From Loktanella sp. DSM 29012 (GTDB taxonomy: Bacteria; Pseudomonadota; Alphaproteobacteria; Rhodobacterales; Rhodobacteraceae), in NCBI RefSeq assembly GCF_900110705.1, contig NZ_FOEJ01000007.1, positions 1 to 64,000 of the forward strand: a DNA stretch of 64,000 bases, read 5' to 3'. Both the position numbers and the translations under genes were made by a program. The notes below the pieces were generated by a model that saw only the letters and a list, made by a program, of their open reading frames with translations, had not been told where the DNA came from and made no database searches. Shown here in pieces: positions 35,024 to 44,200 of this stretch. Within the stretch, counting starts at the first letter, position 1, and each line of letters begins with the position of its first letter.

Positions 35024-35066
35024 GGGGGCGCTGCCCCCCGGCCTGCGGCCGTCCCCCGGGATATTT
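35024..35066. repeat. GC-rich palindromic intergenic element
   Basis: Directly behind the uvrC stop, GGGGGCGCTGCCCCCC is a near-perfect hairpin. It is followed by GGCCTGCGGCC, a second small palindrome, and then CCCCCGGGATATTT. Very similar GC-rich blocks ending in GGGATATTT recur between genes of Rhodobacteraceae as I recall. It may act as a terminator or be a REP-like repeat. Confidence 0.5.
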
Positions 35067-35134
35067 CGAAAACAGCGATCACTGACCCGCTGCGTGATCT
35101 GGCGTATGTGGGCAGGTCCGGCTATGACTACGCC

Positions 35135-35797
35135 ATGACCTTGAACCTGCCGAATATCCTGACGATCTTGCGTCTGCTCGCGGCACCTGCCGTGGCGATC
35201 ATGTTTTTGTATTTCAACCGGCCTTGGGCGGATTGGTTCGCGCTGTTGTTGTTCAGTAGCGCAGCATTGACGGATTTTCTGGACGGCTATCTGGCGCGGG
35301 CCTGGGGGCAGGAAACCAAGCTGGGTGCGATGCTGGATCCGATCGCGGACAAGGCGATGGTGGTGATTGCCCTGGTCGTAATTACCGGATTTTCAGGCAT
35401 GAATCCGTGGATCCTGTTGCCTGCCACGCTGATCATTTTCCGTGAAGTTTTCGTATCGGGCCTGCGTGAATTTTTGGGGGATACCGCCGGGACGCTGAAG
35501 GTGACCCAGATGGCGAAATGGAAAACCACCGCGCAGATGATCGCGATTGCCCTGCTATTCGCAACGGGCGCGTTCGAGCACTATCTCGGGATGCAGACCT
35601 TTGGCATGGATGCCCAGACCCGTGACGCGGTGCTGACGGGTGATCTGCCGGACGAGCTGGGCCTGGTCTGGAAATACTGGGGCATGATGCTGTCATGGTA
35701 TGCGGGGATCACGGGATTGTGGATCGCGGCACTGCTGACATTGCTGACGGGATGGGATTACTTCCGCAAGGCATTGCCCTATCTCAAGGACAGCTGA
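35135..35797 (+). CDS. pgsA: CDP-diacylglycerol-glycerol-3-phosphate 3-phosphatidyltransferase
   Basis: PgsA joins CDP-diacylglycerol and glycerol 3-phosphate, the committed step to phosphatidylglycerol, in the inner membrane. The CDP-alcohol phosphotransferase signature is complete: DGYLAR, then G eight residues on, then AMLDPIAD. The start at 35135 (MTLNLPNILTILR) matches the family; an upstream ATG at 35108 would add nine odd residues. The protein has 220 residues with several membrane helices, and moaD follows after one base. Confidence 0.95.
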   Translation: MTLNLPNILTILRLLAAPAVAIMFLYFNRPWADWFALLLFSSAALTDFLDGYLARAWGQETKLGAMLDPIADKAMVVIALVVITGFSGMNPWILLPATLIIFREVFVSGLREFLGDTAGTLKVTQMAKWKTTAQMIAIALLFATGAFEHYLGMQTFGMDAQTRDAVLTGDLPDELGLVWKYWGMMLSWYAGITGLWIAALLTLLTGWDYFRKALPYLKDS

Positions 35798-35798
35798 C

Positions 35799-36044
35799 AT
35801 GGATATCTTGTATTTTGCATGGGTGCGCGAACGCATCGGCCTGCCACGCGAGACGATCCAGACCGAGGCCGCGACTGTGGCCGATCTGGTGGCGGAACTC
35901 TGCGCCCGCGAGGACCGGTATGCGGCGGCCTTTGCCGATGTCACGGCGCTGCGGGTGGCGCTGGATCAAGAGCTGACCGGTTTTGATGCGCCTCTGGCCG
36001 GTGTGCGCGAGGTCGCTTTCTTTCCGCCGATGACGGGCGGCTGA
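35799..36044 (+). CDS. moaD: Molybdopterin synthase small subunit
   Basis: MoaD is a ubiquitin-like sulfur carrier for molybdopterin synthesis. The 81 residues start DILYFAWVRERIG and end PPMTGG; the C-terminal Gly-Gly is activated by MoeB and carries the thiocarboxylate inserted into MoaE. The stop overlaps the moaE start (TGATG), so the two subunits are co-translated. Confidence 0.95.
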   Translation: MDILYFAWVRERIGLPRETIQTEAATVADLVAELCAREDRYAAAFADVTALRVALDQELTGFDAPLAGVREVAFFPPMTGG

Positions 36045-36484
36045 TGGCGGTCCGCATTCAAGAGGCGGCATTTGGTGCCGGTGCGGAACTGGACCGGTTC
36101 ACGGCCGATGCGCCCGGTGCCGGGGCCGTAGTCAGTTTCACGGGCGTGGTGCGCGATGTGGACGGTGGTCTGCGGCACATGTTGATCGAACACTATCCCG
36201 GCATGACGGAACGCGCGATTACCGCACTGGTGTCCGAGGCAAAGGCCCGCTGGAACCTGACCGATGCGCTGGTGATACACCGGTTCGGTCAATTGGCCCC
36301 CGGCGATCCGATCATGATGGTTGCGACAGCCTCTGCACATCGCGCCGATGCCTTTGCCGCAGCCGATTTTCTGATGGATTACCTGAAATCCCGCGCGCCG
36401 TTCTGGAAAAAGGAAGTGACTGCCGACGGTGCGGATTGGGTCGCCGCCAAGGATGCCGACGAGGACGCGCTTAGCCGTTGGTAA
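36044..36484 (+). CDS. moaE: Molybdopterin synthase catalytic subunit
   Basis: MoaE converts cyclic pyranopterin monophosphate to molybdopterin with sulfur from MoaD. Typical stretches in its 146 residues are GAVVSFTGVVRD, LIEHYPGMTERA, VIHRFGQLAPGD and, with the catalytic Lys, LKSRAPFWKKEV. The gene is coupled to moaD. Its 3' end overlaps the oppositely oriented tag gene by 14 bases. Confidence 0.95.
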   Translation: MAVRIQEAAFGAGAELDRFTADAPGAGAVVSFTGVVRDVDGGLRHMLIEHYPGMTERAITALVSEAKARWNLTDALVIHRFGQLAPGDPIMMVATASAHRADAFAAADFLMDYLKSRAPFWKKEVTADGADWVAAKDADEDALSRW

Positions 36485-37040
36485 GTGCTGAGTGACGATG
36501 GCAATCGACAATGTGATCGTTGACTAACCCGCACGCCTGCATGAACGCATAGACGATCGTCGGCCCGCAAAACGTAAAGCCCGCCTTTTTCAGGTCCTTC
36601 GAGACCTGTTGCGACAGCGGCGTCTGCGCAGGCACGTCGGCCATGGTCGCACGATAGGTTTGCAGCGGCTTGCCATCGACATAGGACCACAGGAAATTGC
36701 TGAAACCCTGATCCGCCTCGATTTTCTGGTAGGCGCGGGCGTTCTTGATCGCGCCCTCGATCTTGCCGCGGTGGCGCACGATCCCAGGATCGGCCAGCAG
36801 CCGCGCGACCTCTGCATCGCCCCAGGTGGCGATGATGTCAGGATCGAACCCGGCAAAGGCGGTGCGAAAATTGTCGCGCTTTTTCAGGATGGTGATCCAG
36901 GACAGCCCGGCCTGAAATCCGTCCAGGATCAGCTTTTCGAACAGGGCGCGGCTGTCGTAGTCCGGCACCCCCCATTCAGTGTCATGATAGGCCTGATAGA
37001 CAGGGTCATGCCCGGCCCAGTCGCAGCGTCGTAGGATCAT
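36471..37040 (-). CDS. tag: DNA-3-methyladenine glycosylase I
   Basis: Tag removes 3-methyladenine from alkylated DNA. The 189 residues begin MILRRCDWAGHDPVYQAYHD; Cys and His here and His and Cys in NDHIVDCHRH form the zinc site known from E. coli Tag. EWGVP and GLSWITILKKR also fit. The ATG at 37040 is preferred over one at 37061 because GAGG lies eight bases before it. It converges on and overlaps moaE. Confidence 0.93.
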   Translation of the reverse strand: MILRRCDWAGHDPVYQAYHDTEWGVPDYDSRALFEKLILDGFQAGLSWITILKKRDNFRTAFAGFDPDIIATWGDAEVARLLADPGIVRHRGKIEGAIKNARAYQKIEADQGFSNFLWSYVDGKPLQTYRATMADVPAQTPLSQQVSKDLKKAGFTFCGPTIVYAFMQACGLVNDHIVDCHRHSALTNG

Positions 37041-37122
37041 TTTGCGGTCCTCGGGTCGCATTAACGCAATCTTAGCCCGTGTTGCGTCAGGATGACATCA
37101 CCCAAAACCGGACAACGCAGCC

Positions 37123-37926
37123 ATGCTTGCCATCATCGACGCCAACGGGGGCGTACCTGAATTTTCGGATCCGCTTGTCGCGGCTTTTGCCAGTCGTGAC
37201 GCGGACATCCAGACTCTCGTGTCCGAGGCGCTGGATGCGGGCCGTGCGCGGCTGGCGTTTCAGCCTGTGGTCTCGGCGACGACAGATCGCCGGGTCTGCT
37301 TTTACGAGGGTCTTATCCGTTTGCTGGATGATGGTGGGCGTATCTTGCCAGCGAAGCAATTCATGCCGCAGGTGGCCGATACCGACGCCGGGCGTCGCAT
37401 CGACACGCTGGCGCTAAAACTGGCGCTGCGATTGCTGTCGGAAAACCCGCATGTGCGTCTGTCCATCAATGTCTCGGCCCGGTCGCTGGCAGATTGGCGA
37501 TGGCGCAGCACGATGGCCGATGCGCTGGCGGCGCGGGGCAATCTGGATGACCGACTGATTCTGGAAATCAGCGAACAATCCGCGATGCTGCTGCACGAGG
37601 TGGTGATCAGGTTCATGATCGAATTGCAGCCGCGCGGCGTGTGTTTTGCCCTGGATGGGTTTGGTGGCGGGCTGACATCATTTCTGCATCTGCGGGATTT
37701 CTGTTTCGATCTGGCCAAGGTGCACAAGGGATTTACCGCGCAGTTGGCGCAGCATCCCGAAAATCAGGTTCTGGTCGAGGCGCTGACCACGGTCGCCCGT
37801 CAATTCGAGATGTTTGTCGTGGCAGAGGGGGTGGAATCGGAACGCGACGCGCAGATCCTGACCCGGATCGGTGTGGATTGCCTGCAGGGGTATCATACCG
37901 GTGTGCCCAATTTCCGTCTGCTGTGA
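37123..37926 (+). CDS. EAL-domain protein, c-di-GMP phosphodiesterase-like with altered motifs
   Basis: The 267 residues form a lone EAL domain with no sensor or membrane part. The EAL motif reads EGL (Glu62). Asn116 in SINVSAR, Glu148 in LEIS, Lys199, Glu235 in AEGVES and Gln255 in LQGY are kept. The DDFGTG motif reads LDGFGGG, so the second metal-binding Asp is Gly179, and the Asp after the catalytic Lys region is His201. Activity may be low or lost, and the protein might bind c-di-GMP as a receptor. No GGDEF domain is attached. Confidence 0.85.
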   Translation: MLAIIDANGGVPEFSDPLVAAFASRDADIQTLVSEALDAGRARLAFQPVVSATTDRRVCFYEGLIRLLDDGGRILPAKQFMPQVADTDAGRRIDTLALKLALRLLSENPHVRLSINVSARSLADWRWRSTMADALAARGNLDDRLILEISEQSAMLLHEVVIRFMIELQPRGVCFALDGFGGGLTSFLHLRDFCFDLAKVHKGFTAQLAQHPENQVLVEALTTVARQFEMFVVAEGVESERDAQILTRIGVDCLQGYHTGVPNFRLL

Positions 37927-38022
37927 CCGCTTTTGGTTTGCCTCTGGTTTGTTGTCGCCATACCGTTCAGCGGAAATGCGCGCGCGCGTGGTGCGCGGGC
38001 AGTCCAGTGAAAGAGGTATGAA

Positions 38023-39198
38023 ATGACCAATGTTGTGATCGCATCCGCAGGGCGGACCGCCGTCGGCAGCTTTAACGGGGCGTTTGCCAATGTCCCAGCC
38101 CATGATCTGGGAACTGCGATGCTGGAAGGGATCGTCGCGCGCGCCGGTATCGACAAATCGGAGGTGTCTGAGACGATCCTGGGGCAGGTGTTGACCGCGG
38201 CGCAGGGACAGAACCCCGCGCGTCAGGCCCATGTCAACGCCGGGCTGCCGATCGAATCCTCGGCGTGGAGCATCAATCAGGTCTGCGGGTCCGGTTTGCG
38301 TGCCGTGATGCTGGGCGCGCAGCACATTCAGCTGGGTGATGCGCATATCGTGGCAGCGGGTGGTCAGGAAAACATGTCATTGTCCCCACATGCGGCCCAT
38401 CTGCGCGCCGGCTACAAGATGGGCGATGCGAAATTCGTGGACACCATGATCCGCGACGGTCTCTGGGACGCGTTCAACAACTATCACATGGGTCAGACCG
38501 CTGAAAACGTTGCTGAAAAGTTCGAGATCACCCGCGACGCCCAGGACGCCTTTGCTGCGGCTTCCCAGAACAAGGCCGAGGCCGCGCAGAAGGCCGGCAA
38601 GTTCAAGGACGAAATCCTTCCGTTCACCGTCAAGACGCGCAAGGGCGACACGATCGTCGAAGAGGATGAATACATCCGCCACGGCGCGTCGGTCGAGGGG
38701 ATGCAGAAACTGCGCCCCGCGTTTACCAAGGACGGGACAGTGACGGCCGGCAATGCGTCAGGCCTGAATGACGGTGCGGCCGGTGTGATCCTCATGACCG
38801 ATGCCGAGGCTGAAAAGCGGGGCATCACACCGCTTGCGCGGATCGTATCCTATGCGACCGCCGGTCTGGATCCCACGATCATGGGCGTGGGCCCGATACA
38901 TGCGAGTCGCAAGGCGCTGGACAAGGCCGGATGGAAAGCGTCGGACCTTGACCTCGTCGAGGCGAACGAGGCGTTTGCCGCCCAGGCATGCGCGGTCAAC
39001 AAGGAAATGGGCTGGGACCCCGAAATCGTGAACGTCAACGGCGGTGCCATCGCGATCGGTCACCCGATCGGGGCATCTGGCGCGCGTATTCTCAACACCT
39101 TGCTGTTCGAAATGCAGCGTCGCGGTGCCAAAAAAGGCCTTGCCACGCTGTGCATCGGCGGCGGCATGGGTGTCGCGCTTTGCGTCGAACTTCCCTGA
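38023..39198 (+). CDS. phaA: Acetyl-CoA C-acetyltransferase
   Basis: PhaA condenses two acetyl-CoA to acetoacetyl-CoA, the first step to polyhydroxybutyrate. The 391 residues have the nucleophile Cys88 in [11 protein letters not shown], the His in [17 protein letters not shown] and the second Cys in [14 protein letters not shown] precedes the ATG. phaB follows after a terminator and a new promoter region, so the two may be made from separate transcripts. Thiolases of beta-oxidation are longer and lack the neighbouring reductase gene. Confidence 0.95.
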   Translation: MTNVVIASAGRTAVGSFNGAFANVPAHDLGTAMLEGIVARAGIDKSEVSETILGQVLTAAQGQNPARQAHVNAGLPIESSAWSINQVCGSGLRAVMLGAQHIQLGDAHIVAAGGQENMSLSPHAAHLRAGYKMGDAKFVDTMIRDGLWDAFNNYHMGQTAENVAEKFEITRDAQDAFAAASQNKAEAAQKAGKFKDEILPFTVKTRKGDTIVEEDEYIRHGASVEGMQKLRPAFTKDGTVTAGNASGLNDGAAGVILMTDAEAEKRGITPLARIVSYATAGLDPTIMGVGPIHASRKALDKAGWKASDLDLVEANEAFAAQACAVNKEMGWDPEIVNVNGGAIAIGHPIGASGARILNTLLFEMQRRGAKKGLATLCIGGGMGVALCVELP

Positions 39199-39236
39199 CG
39201 GCGGATCGGGGCACGACCCCGATTGAATTGAACGTT

Positions 39237-39273
39237 ATCCGGCCGTCAGTCCTCTGGCGGCCGGATTTCGTTT
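39237..39273 (+). terminator. Terminator behind phaA
   Basis: ATCCGGCCG at 39237-39245 pairs with CGGCCGGAT at 39258-39266, followed by TTCGTTT. It lies 38 bases past the phaA stop. Confidence 0.75.
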
Positions 39274-39383
39274 AAAGGTGCAGCAAAAACCTAAATTTCC
39301 CATGTACTTGCCCATAAGGTGATAGACCTGATGGGCTGAACCACTACGATAGGTGCGGAGATCGACTCAAGGGAGGAAGAAAC

Positions 39384-40106
39384 ATGGCGAGAGTAGCACT
39401 CGTGACTGGTGGCACGCGTGGCATTGGGGGGGCGATCAGTCACGCCCTCAAGGCGGCGGGATACACGGTCGTCGCGACCTATGCGGGCAACGACGAAAAG
39501 GCAAAGGCCTTTACCGATGAAACCGGGATCAAGACCTATAAATGGGACGTGGGCAGCTATGACGCCTGCGCTGCTGGCCTGCAAAAGGTCGCAGAAGAGG
39601 TCGGTCCCATCGAGGTTTTGGTTAACAATGCCGGCATCACCCGCGACGCGCCATTTCACAAGATGACGCCAGACCAGTGGAATGAGGTGATCGGCACCAA
39701 CCTGACCGGCGTGTTCAACATGACCCACCCTGTCTGGCCGGGCATGCGCGAACGCAAGTTCGGTCGCATCATCACCATTTCTTCGATCAACGGCCAGAAG
39801 GGGCAGTTCGCACAGGCAAACTATGCCGCGGCCAAGGCCGGCGACATCGGTTTCACCAAGGCGTTGGCACAGGAAGGCGCGCGCGCGGGTATCACAGTAA
39901 ACGTCGTCGCACCGGGCTACATCAACACCGACATGATGAGCACGATCCCCGAAAAGGTCATGGAAAGCATCGTTGGTGCAATTCCCGTGGGTCGGTTGGG
40001 TGAAGCCGAAGAGATCGCCCGTGCGGTCGTGTTCCTGGCCTCTGATGACGCAGGGTTCATCACCGGGTCGACGATTACGGCCAACGGTGGCCAATACATG
40101 ACCTGA
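39384..40106 (+). CDS. phaB: Acetoacetyl-CoA reductase
   Basis: PhaB reduces acetoacetyl-CoA with NADPH to (R)-3-hydroxybutyryl-CoA, the monomer for polyhydroxybutyrate synthase. The 240-residue SDR starts ARVALVTGGTRGIGGAI, has NNAGITRDAPFHKM, a Ser in TISSINGQKGQ, and Tyr-Lys in NYAAAKAG, all typical for PhaB. GGGAGGAAG sits before the ATG. No phaC is in this window. Confidence 0.95.
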   Translation: MARVALVTGGTRGIGGAISHALKAAGYTVVATYAGNDEKAKAFTDETGIKTYKWDVGSYDACAAGLQKVAEEVGPIEVLVNNAGITRDAPFHKMTPDQWNEVIGTNLTGVFNMTHPVWPGMRERKFGRIITISSINGQKGQFAQANYAAAKAGDIGFTKALAQEGARAGITVNVVAPGYINTDMMSTIPEKVMESIVGAIPVGRLGEAEEIARAVVFLASDDAGFITGSTITANGGQYMT

Positions 40107-40136
40107 CGCTTTCGCAGGCGTACCGCATATGCCAAG

Positions 40137-40166
40137 AGAGCCGGAGGACAGACCCCCGGCTCTTTT
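40137..40166 (+). terminator. Terminator behind phaB
   Basis: AGAGCCGG at 40137-40144 pairs with CCGGCTCT at 40156-40163, followed by TTT. It ends about a dozen bases before the next gene, so that gene needs its own weak start signals or read-through. Confidence 0.75.
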
Positions 40167-40178
40167 GCATTTGGTTTC

Positions 40179-41042
40179 ATGACACGTCGCACTGCCACCT
40201 TGACCGGTTTCGTCGCCGTCCTGCTTTGGGCACTTTTGGCGTTGTTTACGGTTGCGACCGATCCGGTCCCGCCGTTCCAACTGACCGCACTGACCTTTGG
40301 CATCGGGGCCGGTGTCGGGCTGGCCTGGGGCTGGGGCAGCGGCACCCTGAGCCAGTTGTCCCGGGTGCCTGCGCGCATCTATGTCTTTGGCACCGTGGGA
40401 TTATTCGGCTATCACGCGCTGTATTTTTCGGCCCTGCGGCTGGCCCCACCAGCAGAGGCAGGGCTGATCGCCTACCTGTGGCCGCTGCTGATCGTTCTGT
40501 TTTCTGGTCTTCTGCCGGGCGAGGTGCTGCGACGGGGGCATATCGCCGGGGCGATATTGGGATTCGCCGGGGCCGCGCTGATCATCGGGGCAGGGCGCGG
40601 CACACCGGGTAGCGGGGCGTTTGTCGGTTACGGTCTGGCGCTGCTTTGCGCGTTGTTCTGGTCTGGCTATTCGGTTCTGTCACGCAGGTTCGGTGATGTG
40701 CCGACGGTCAGCGTCACCGTCTTTTGCGCAGCGACGGCGGTGTTGTCGGGGGGCGTGCACCTGCTGGCGGAAAGCTGGGTCACACCAACGATCAGCGGAT
40801 GGCTGGCGATCGCAGGGCTGGGGCTGGGGCCTGTCGGGGTCGCGTTTTTTGTCTGGGATGTCGGGATGAAACGCGGCGACATTCAGGTTTTGGGTGCTGC
40901 GTCCTATGCCGCACCGCTGTTATCGACAGTTGCCCTGGTTGTTGCGGGCTTGTCGCCCGCGACATGGACACTGGCGGGCGCGACCGCCCTGATCATGGCC
41001 GGGGCGGCGCTGGCAGCACGGGCCAGCGCCGCGCGAGGTTAG
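40179..41042 (+). CDS. DMT-family transporter (EamA domains)
   Basis: The 287-residue inner-membrane protein has ten hydrophobic segments in two EamA repeats. LLWALLALFTV in the first helix and FFVWDVGMKRGDIQVLGAASYAAPLL near the end resemble YddG-like exporters of aromatic amino acids, but the substrate cannot be told. The gene starts close behind the phaB terminator. Its stop overlaps the end of the small DUF465 gene on the other strand. Confidence 0.85.
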   Translation: MTRRTATLTGFVAVLLWALLALFTVATDPVPPFQLTALTFGIGAGVGLAWGWGSGTLSQLSRVPARIYVFGTVGLFGYHALYFSALRLAPPAEAGLIAYLWPLLIVLFSGLLPGEVLRRGHIAGAILGFAGAALIIGAGRGTPGSGAFVGYGLALLCALFWSGYSVLSRRFGDVPTVSVTVFCAATAVLSGGVHLLAESWVTPTISGWLAIAGLGLGPVGVAFFVWDVGMKRGDIQVLGAASYAAPLLSTVALVVAGLSPATWTLAGATALIMAGAALAARASAARG

Positions 41043-41203
41043 GCCGAAAGGCGGGAAATTTCCTCTTTCAGCATCAGTTTTTCTTTTTTCAGGCGGGCGA
41101 TTTCCAAGTCATCCGAACCGGCACTGCGCTGTAACTGTTCGACACTGTCCGACAGGGTTTGGTGCTTCTTCTTCAACTCTGCAATGTGGGAAGTGAGGCT
41201 CAT
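41039..41203 (-). CDS. DUF465 (YdcH-like) small coiled-coil protein
   Basis: This 54-residue protein starts MSLTSHIAELKKKHQ and consists of two charged helices with heptad-like leucines (EIARLKKEKLMLKEEISRL). These match DUF465/YdcH, a widespread small family of unknown function. GGAGCG lies before the ATG. It overlaps the DMT transporter stop by a few bases on the opposite strand. Confidence 0.85.
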   Translation of the reverse strand: MSLTSHIAELKKKHQTLSDSVEQLQRSAGSDDLEIARLKKEKLMLKEEISRLSA

Positions 41204-41322
41204 GATCCGCTCCTTTGGTTGATTTAGAACAATGTCAGTTCAGCACAGCGTCATCGATTTGTCATCTGTTTCGTGAGATGCGTTGCGTAGGACCAGCCTG
41301 CTGCGCAATTCTTGCCAAATTA

Positions 41323-42087
41323 TTAATCCTGCATCGGCAATTTTGTGCCGTCCCGCAGGATTGCGGCGATCTGCGGGGTGTAATCCGGGCGATCGTCCTT
41401 ATGTATCGCGCCGGCATGCAGGACGAGAGGTGCCGCCAGCGCAAGCGGCGCACGACCACCGTGACGGGCCTGAACGATGACCAGATTGGGGGCGCGACCA
41501 GCCCGTGCTGACAGCGGCCTGACCTGCATGGATCCCAGTCGTCCGAACAGTGTCGACAGGATCAGGTCCAACTGCCCGGCAGGATGGATCACCGTTAACG
41601 TGCCCTTGGGTCTGACCCTGCGGATACCGCAGTCCAGCCAGGCGGACAGTCCGACGGGGCCACCGCGCCCCAGATCCCGCCCCGGATCGGCGGCGGCCGC
41701 GCCGGCACCACGATCGAAATAGGGCGGATTCATGATCACATGATCATAGGTTTGCTGGCGCACGGCATCCGGCAGGTCTGTCAGATCGGCTGTATGCACC
41801 ACGGCATCTGCGTTGTTGTCAGCGGCGTTCAGACGCGTGAGCGCCGCATAGTCCGCCTGCACCTCGACCCCCGTCAGCGAAAGGTCCGGTACACGCGCAT
41901 GCAGGCACAGCATCGCCGTCCCGACGCCGCATCCCACGTCCAGAATGCGCTGACCCGGTGTGGCGGGAACACTGGCGGCCAGTAGCACGGGGTCGACCCC
42001 TGCGCGGTATCCTTGCCGAGGCTGACGCAGCGTCAGACGCCCCCCGAGAAAGGCATCGTGGGTCACGCCCGTGTCGGCGTCGGTCAT
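41323..42087 (-). CDS. tRNA1(Val) (adenine-37-N6)-methyltransferase-like protein
   Basis: The 254-residue class I methyltransferase starts with LGGRLTLRQPRQGYRAGVDP, the TrmN6/YfiC-type beginning, then has motif I ILDVGCGVGT and the catalytic NPPY in VIMNPPYFDRG, which is used for N6 of adenine. Modification of A37 in tRNA-Val is the family function; another RNA or protein target is possible. The start overlaps the stop of the DUF2007 gene by 4 bases. Confidence 0.85.
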   Translation of the reverse strand: MTDADTGVTHDAFLGGRLTLRQPRQGYRAGVDPVLLAASVPATPGQRILDVGCGVGTAMLCLHARVPDLSLTGVEVQADYAALTRLNAADNNADAVVHTADLTDLPDAVRQQTYDHVIMNPPYFDRGAGAAAADPGRDLGRGGPVGLSAWLDCGIRRVRPKGTLTVIHPAGQLDLILSTLFGRLGSMQVRPLSARAGRAPNLVIVQARHGGRAPLALAAPLVLHAGAIHKDDRPDYTPQIAAILRDGTKLPMQD

Positions 42088-42299
42088 GGCGATGTGTGGA
42101 TCTCTGCGTCACGCATGACGGCGCGTGCCATGAACAGATCCCGGTCGGCGACCATGACCCGCTGTGGCAAGATGCCCAAGCTGCCGTCCAGCACGCTCAT
42201 GTTTACGTCGAAGGTGAAACAGGGTATCTCCTCGACCTTGAGCAGGGCCGTGGCGAGGGCGATGACCGTGGGGTCGTTTGTGCGCAGCAGTTCCTTCAT
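42084..42299 (-). CDS. DUF2007-domain protein
   Basis: This 71-residue protein starts MKELLRTNDPTVIALATALL, with an ILPQRVMVADRDL motif in the second half. This is the DUF2007 pattern, a small ACT-like fold (putative signal transducing protein). The function is unknown. It is translationally coupled to the downstream methyltransferase gene and divergent from the polyprenyl synthase gene, with only 48 bases between the start codons. Confidence 0.85.
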   Translation of the reverse strand: MKELLRTNDPTVIALATALLKVEEIPCFTFDVNMSVLDGSLGILPQRVMVADRDLFMARAVMRDAEIHTSP

Positions 42300-42347
42300 G
42301 ACGCCACCATAGCCGCATCTGCGCCACCCACAACACGGGAACACGAC

Positions 42348-43346
42348 ATGAGCCTCGACCACGCCGCCACCAAGCCGCACGAACGCCTGGCGCAGGCCCT
42401 GTCCGCGGACCTGTCTGCGGTGAACGACATGATCGCGGCGCGCATGGCGTCGGAAAACGCCCCCCGCATCCCCGAGGTGACCGCCCATCTGATCGGTGCA
42501 GGTGGCAAGCGTTTGCGCCCCATGCTGACGCTGGCTGCGGCCAATCTGTGTGGCTATGCGGGACCCTATCACGTGCACCTGGCGACGACGGTGGAATTCA
42601 TCCACACCGCCACGCTGCTGCACGACGACGTCGTGGACGAAAGCGACAAGCGCCGCGGCAAACCGACCGCCAACCTGCTGTGGGACAATTCCAGCTCGGT
42701 TCTGGTCGGGGATTATCTGTTCGCCCGCAGTTTCCAGCTGATGACGGAAACCGGCAACATGGACGTGCTGCGCATCCTGTCGAACGCCGCCGCGACCATC
42801 GCCGAAGGCGAGGTGCTGCAATTGACCGCCGCCCGCAACATTGCCACGACCGAGGACACATACCTCAAGGTGGTGCGCGGCAAGACGGCAGCGCTGTTTT
42901 CCGCCGCGACCGAGGTTGGTGGTGTGATCGCGGATGCGCCCGTGGATCAGGTAAAGGCCTTGTTCGACTATGGCGACGCGCTGGGCATTGCGTTCCAGAT
43001 TGTTGACGACCTGCTGGACTGGCAGGGCGGGGCGGGCATCGGAAAGAACGTGGGCGATGATTTCCGCGAGGGCAAGCTGACCATGCCGGTGATCCGCGCG
43101 ATTGCGGCAGGCGATACGAACGAGCGCGTGTTCTGGACCCGCACGCTAGAAAAGCGCGTGCAAGAAGACGGCGATCTGGCACAGGCCCAGGACATTCTTG
43201 CGCGGCATGGTACGCTGGACAGCACAAAAGAGACTGCAATCGCATGGGCCGCGCGTGCGAAATCGGCGCTGGACCCGATCCCCGATCACGAGATCAAGGG
43301 AATGCTCGTCGATCTGGCCGATTACGTGGTGGAACGGCTGGTCTGA
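42348..43346 (+). CDS. Polyprenyl diphosphate synthase (ubiquinone side chain)
   Basis: The 332-residue trans-prenyltransferase makes the long isoprenoid chain of ubiquinone. The first Asp-rich motif is in LLHDDVVDESDKRRGKPT and the second in QIVDDLLDWQG; GGKRLRPML is the substrate-binding start. Alphaproteobacteria mostly make Q-10, so a decaprenyl product is likely, though chain length cannot be read safely. The ATG at 42348 is chosen from family length. The 3' end overlaps ispE by 25 bases on the other strand. Confidence 0.92.
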   Translation: MSLDHAATKPHERLAQALSADLSAVNDMIAARMASENAPRIPEVTAHLIGAGGKRLRPMLTLAAANLCGYAGPYHVHLATTVEFIHTATLLHDDVVDESDKRRGKPTANLLWDNSSSVLVGDYLFARSFQLMTETGNMDVLRILSNAAATIAEGEVLQLTAARNIATTEDTYLKVVRGKTAALFSAATEVGGVIADAPVDQVKALFDYGDALGIAFQIVDDLLDWQGGAGIGKNVGDDFREGKLTMPVIRAIAAGDTNERVFWTRTLEKRVQEDGDLAQAQDILARHGTLDSTKETAIAWAARAKSALDPIPDHEIKGMLVDLADYVVERLV

Positions 43347-44200
43347 AACACTCCGCCCGGTGCGACCCACCAGCGCGGATGCCGTAGCTGCATGGATTTC
43401 GCCGCCAGTTTCGCATCTGCCGTATGCGCGACAAGTCCCCAGCAGGTCGCACCTGATCCGGACATGCCCACGGCCTTGACCTGTGGCAGGCTGCGTAGAT
43501 CCGTCAGCGCCTGCGCAATCTCGGGGGCCATGGCCTTTGCCGGTGGCAAAAGGTCATTGCGCTGCGTTTCCAGCCAGTCTGCGAAACCCGCGAAATCCAA
43601 CCCCTGTGGCACTGCGTCCATTGGCGCGAGGTCCGTCCGGTCCAGCGCGCCAAAGATTGCGGGCGTCGGCACATCGACATCAGGCCTGACCAGGACGAGC
43701 GCGCAATCCGGCAAGCGCGGGACGCTGGACAGATCCTCGCCGATCCCGCGCATCCGCATCGGGGCTGGCCCCGCCAGACAGACCGGCACGTCCGCGCCAA
43801 GGCCAAGGATGTCGTCGCGTGTCAGCCGGGCAAGGTCGACTTTCCAGAAATCAGCCAGCAGATGCAGCGCCAGTGCGGCATCGGCCGATCCGCCGCCAAT
43901 TCCCGCAGGATGCGGCAGGATCTTGTCCAGGGTCAGTGCAGCGCCACGTGTCGTGCCCGTTACCTGGGCCAAGAGGCGGGCCGCGCGCACCACAAGGTTG
44001 CGTTCGTCGGTCGGCACGCCGGGTTTGAACGGTCCGGTCACCGACAGGCGCAGGTCCGGTGCAGGGCCAACCCGCAGGCGGTCGCCCAGATCGACGAACA
44101 CGACAAGCGAATCCAGCAAATGATAGCCGTCATCGCGGCGTCCTGTCACATGCAGGGTCAGATTGATCTTGGCCGGGGCCAGTGCCGCGTTCGGAATCAT
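43322..44200 (-). CDS. ispE: 4-diphosphocytidyl-2-C-methyl-D-erythritol kinase
   Basis: IspE phosphorylates CDP-methylerythritol in the MEP route to isoprenoids. Its 292 residues have APAKINLTLHVTGRRDDGYH at the start and the GHMP-kinase ATP loop in LPHPAGIGGGSADAA; GMSGSGATCWG near the end is motif 3. The start overlaps the end of the upstream TPR gene by 4 bases, so the two are probably one transcript. Its tail overlaps the convergent polyprenyl synthase gene. Confidence 0.94.
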   Translation of the reverse strand: MIPNAALAPAKINLTLHVTGRRDDGYHLLDSLVVFVDLGDRLRVGPAPDLRLSVTGPFKPGVPTDERNLVVRAARLLAQVTGTTRGAALTLDKILPHPAGIGGGSADAALALHLLADFWKVDLARLTRDDILGLGADVPVCLAGPAPMRMRGIGEDLSSVPRLPDCALVLVRPDVDVPTPAIFGALDRTDLAPMDAVPQGLDFAGFADWLETQRNDLLPPAKAMAPEIAQALTDLRSLPQVKAVGMSGSGATCWGLVAHTADAKLAAKSMQLRHPRWWVAPGGVFQTSRSTT

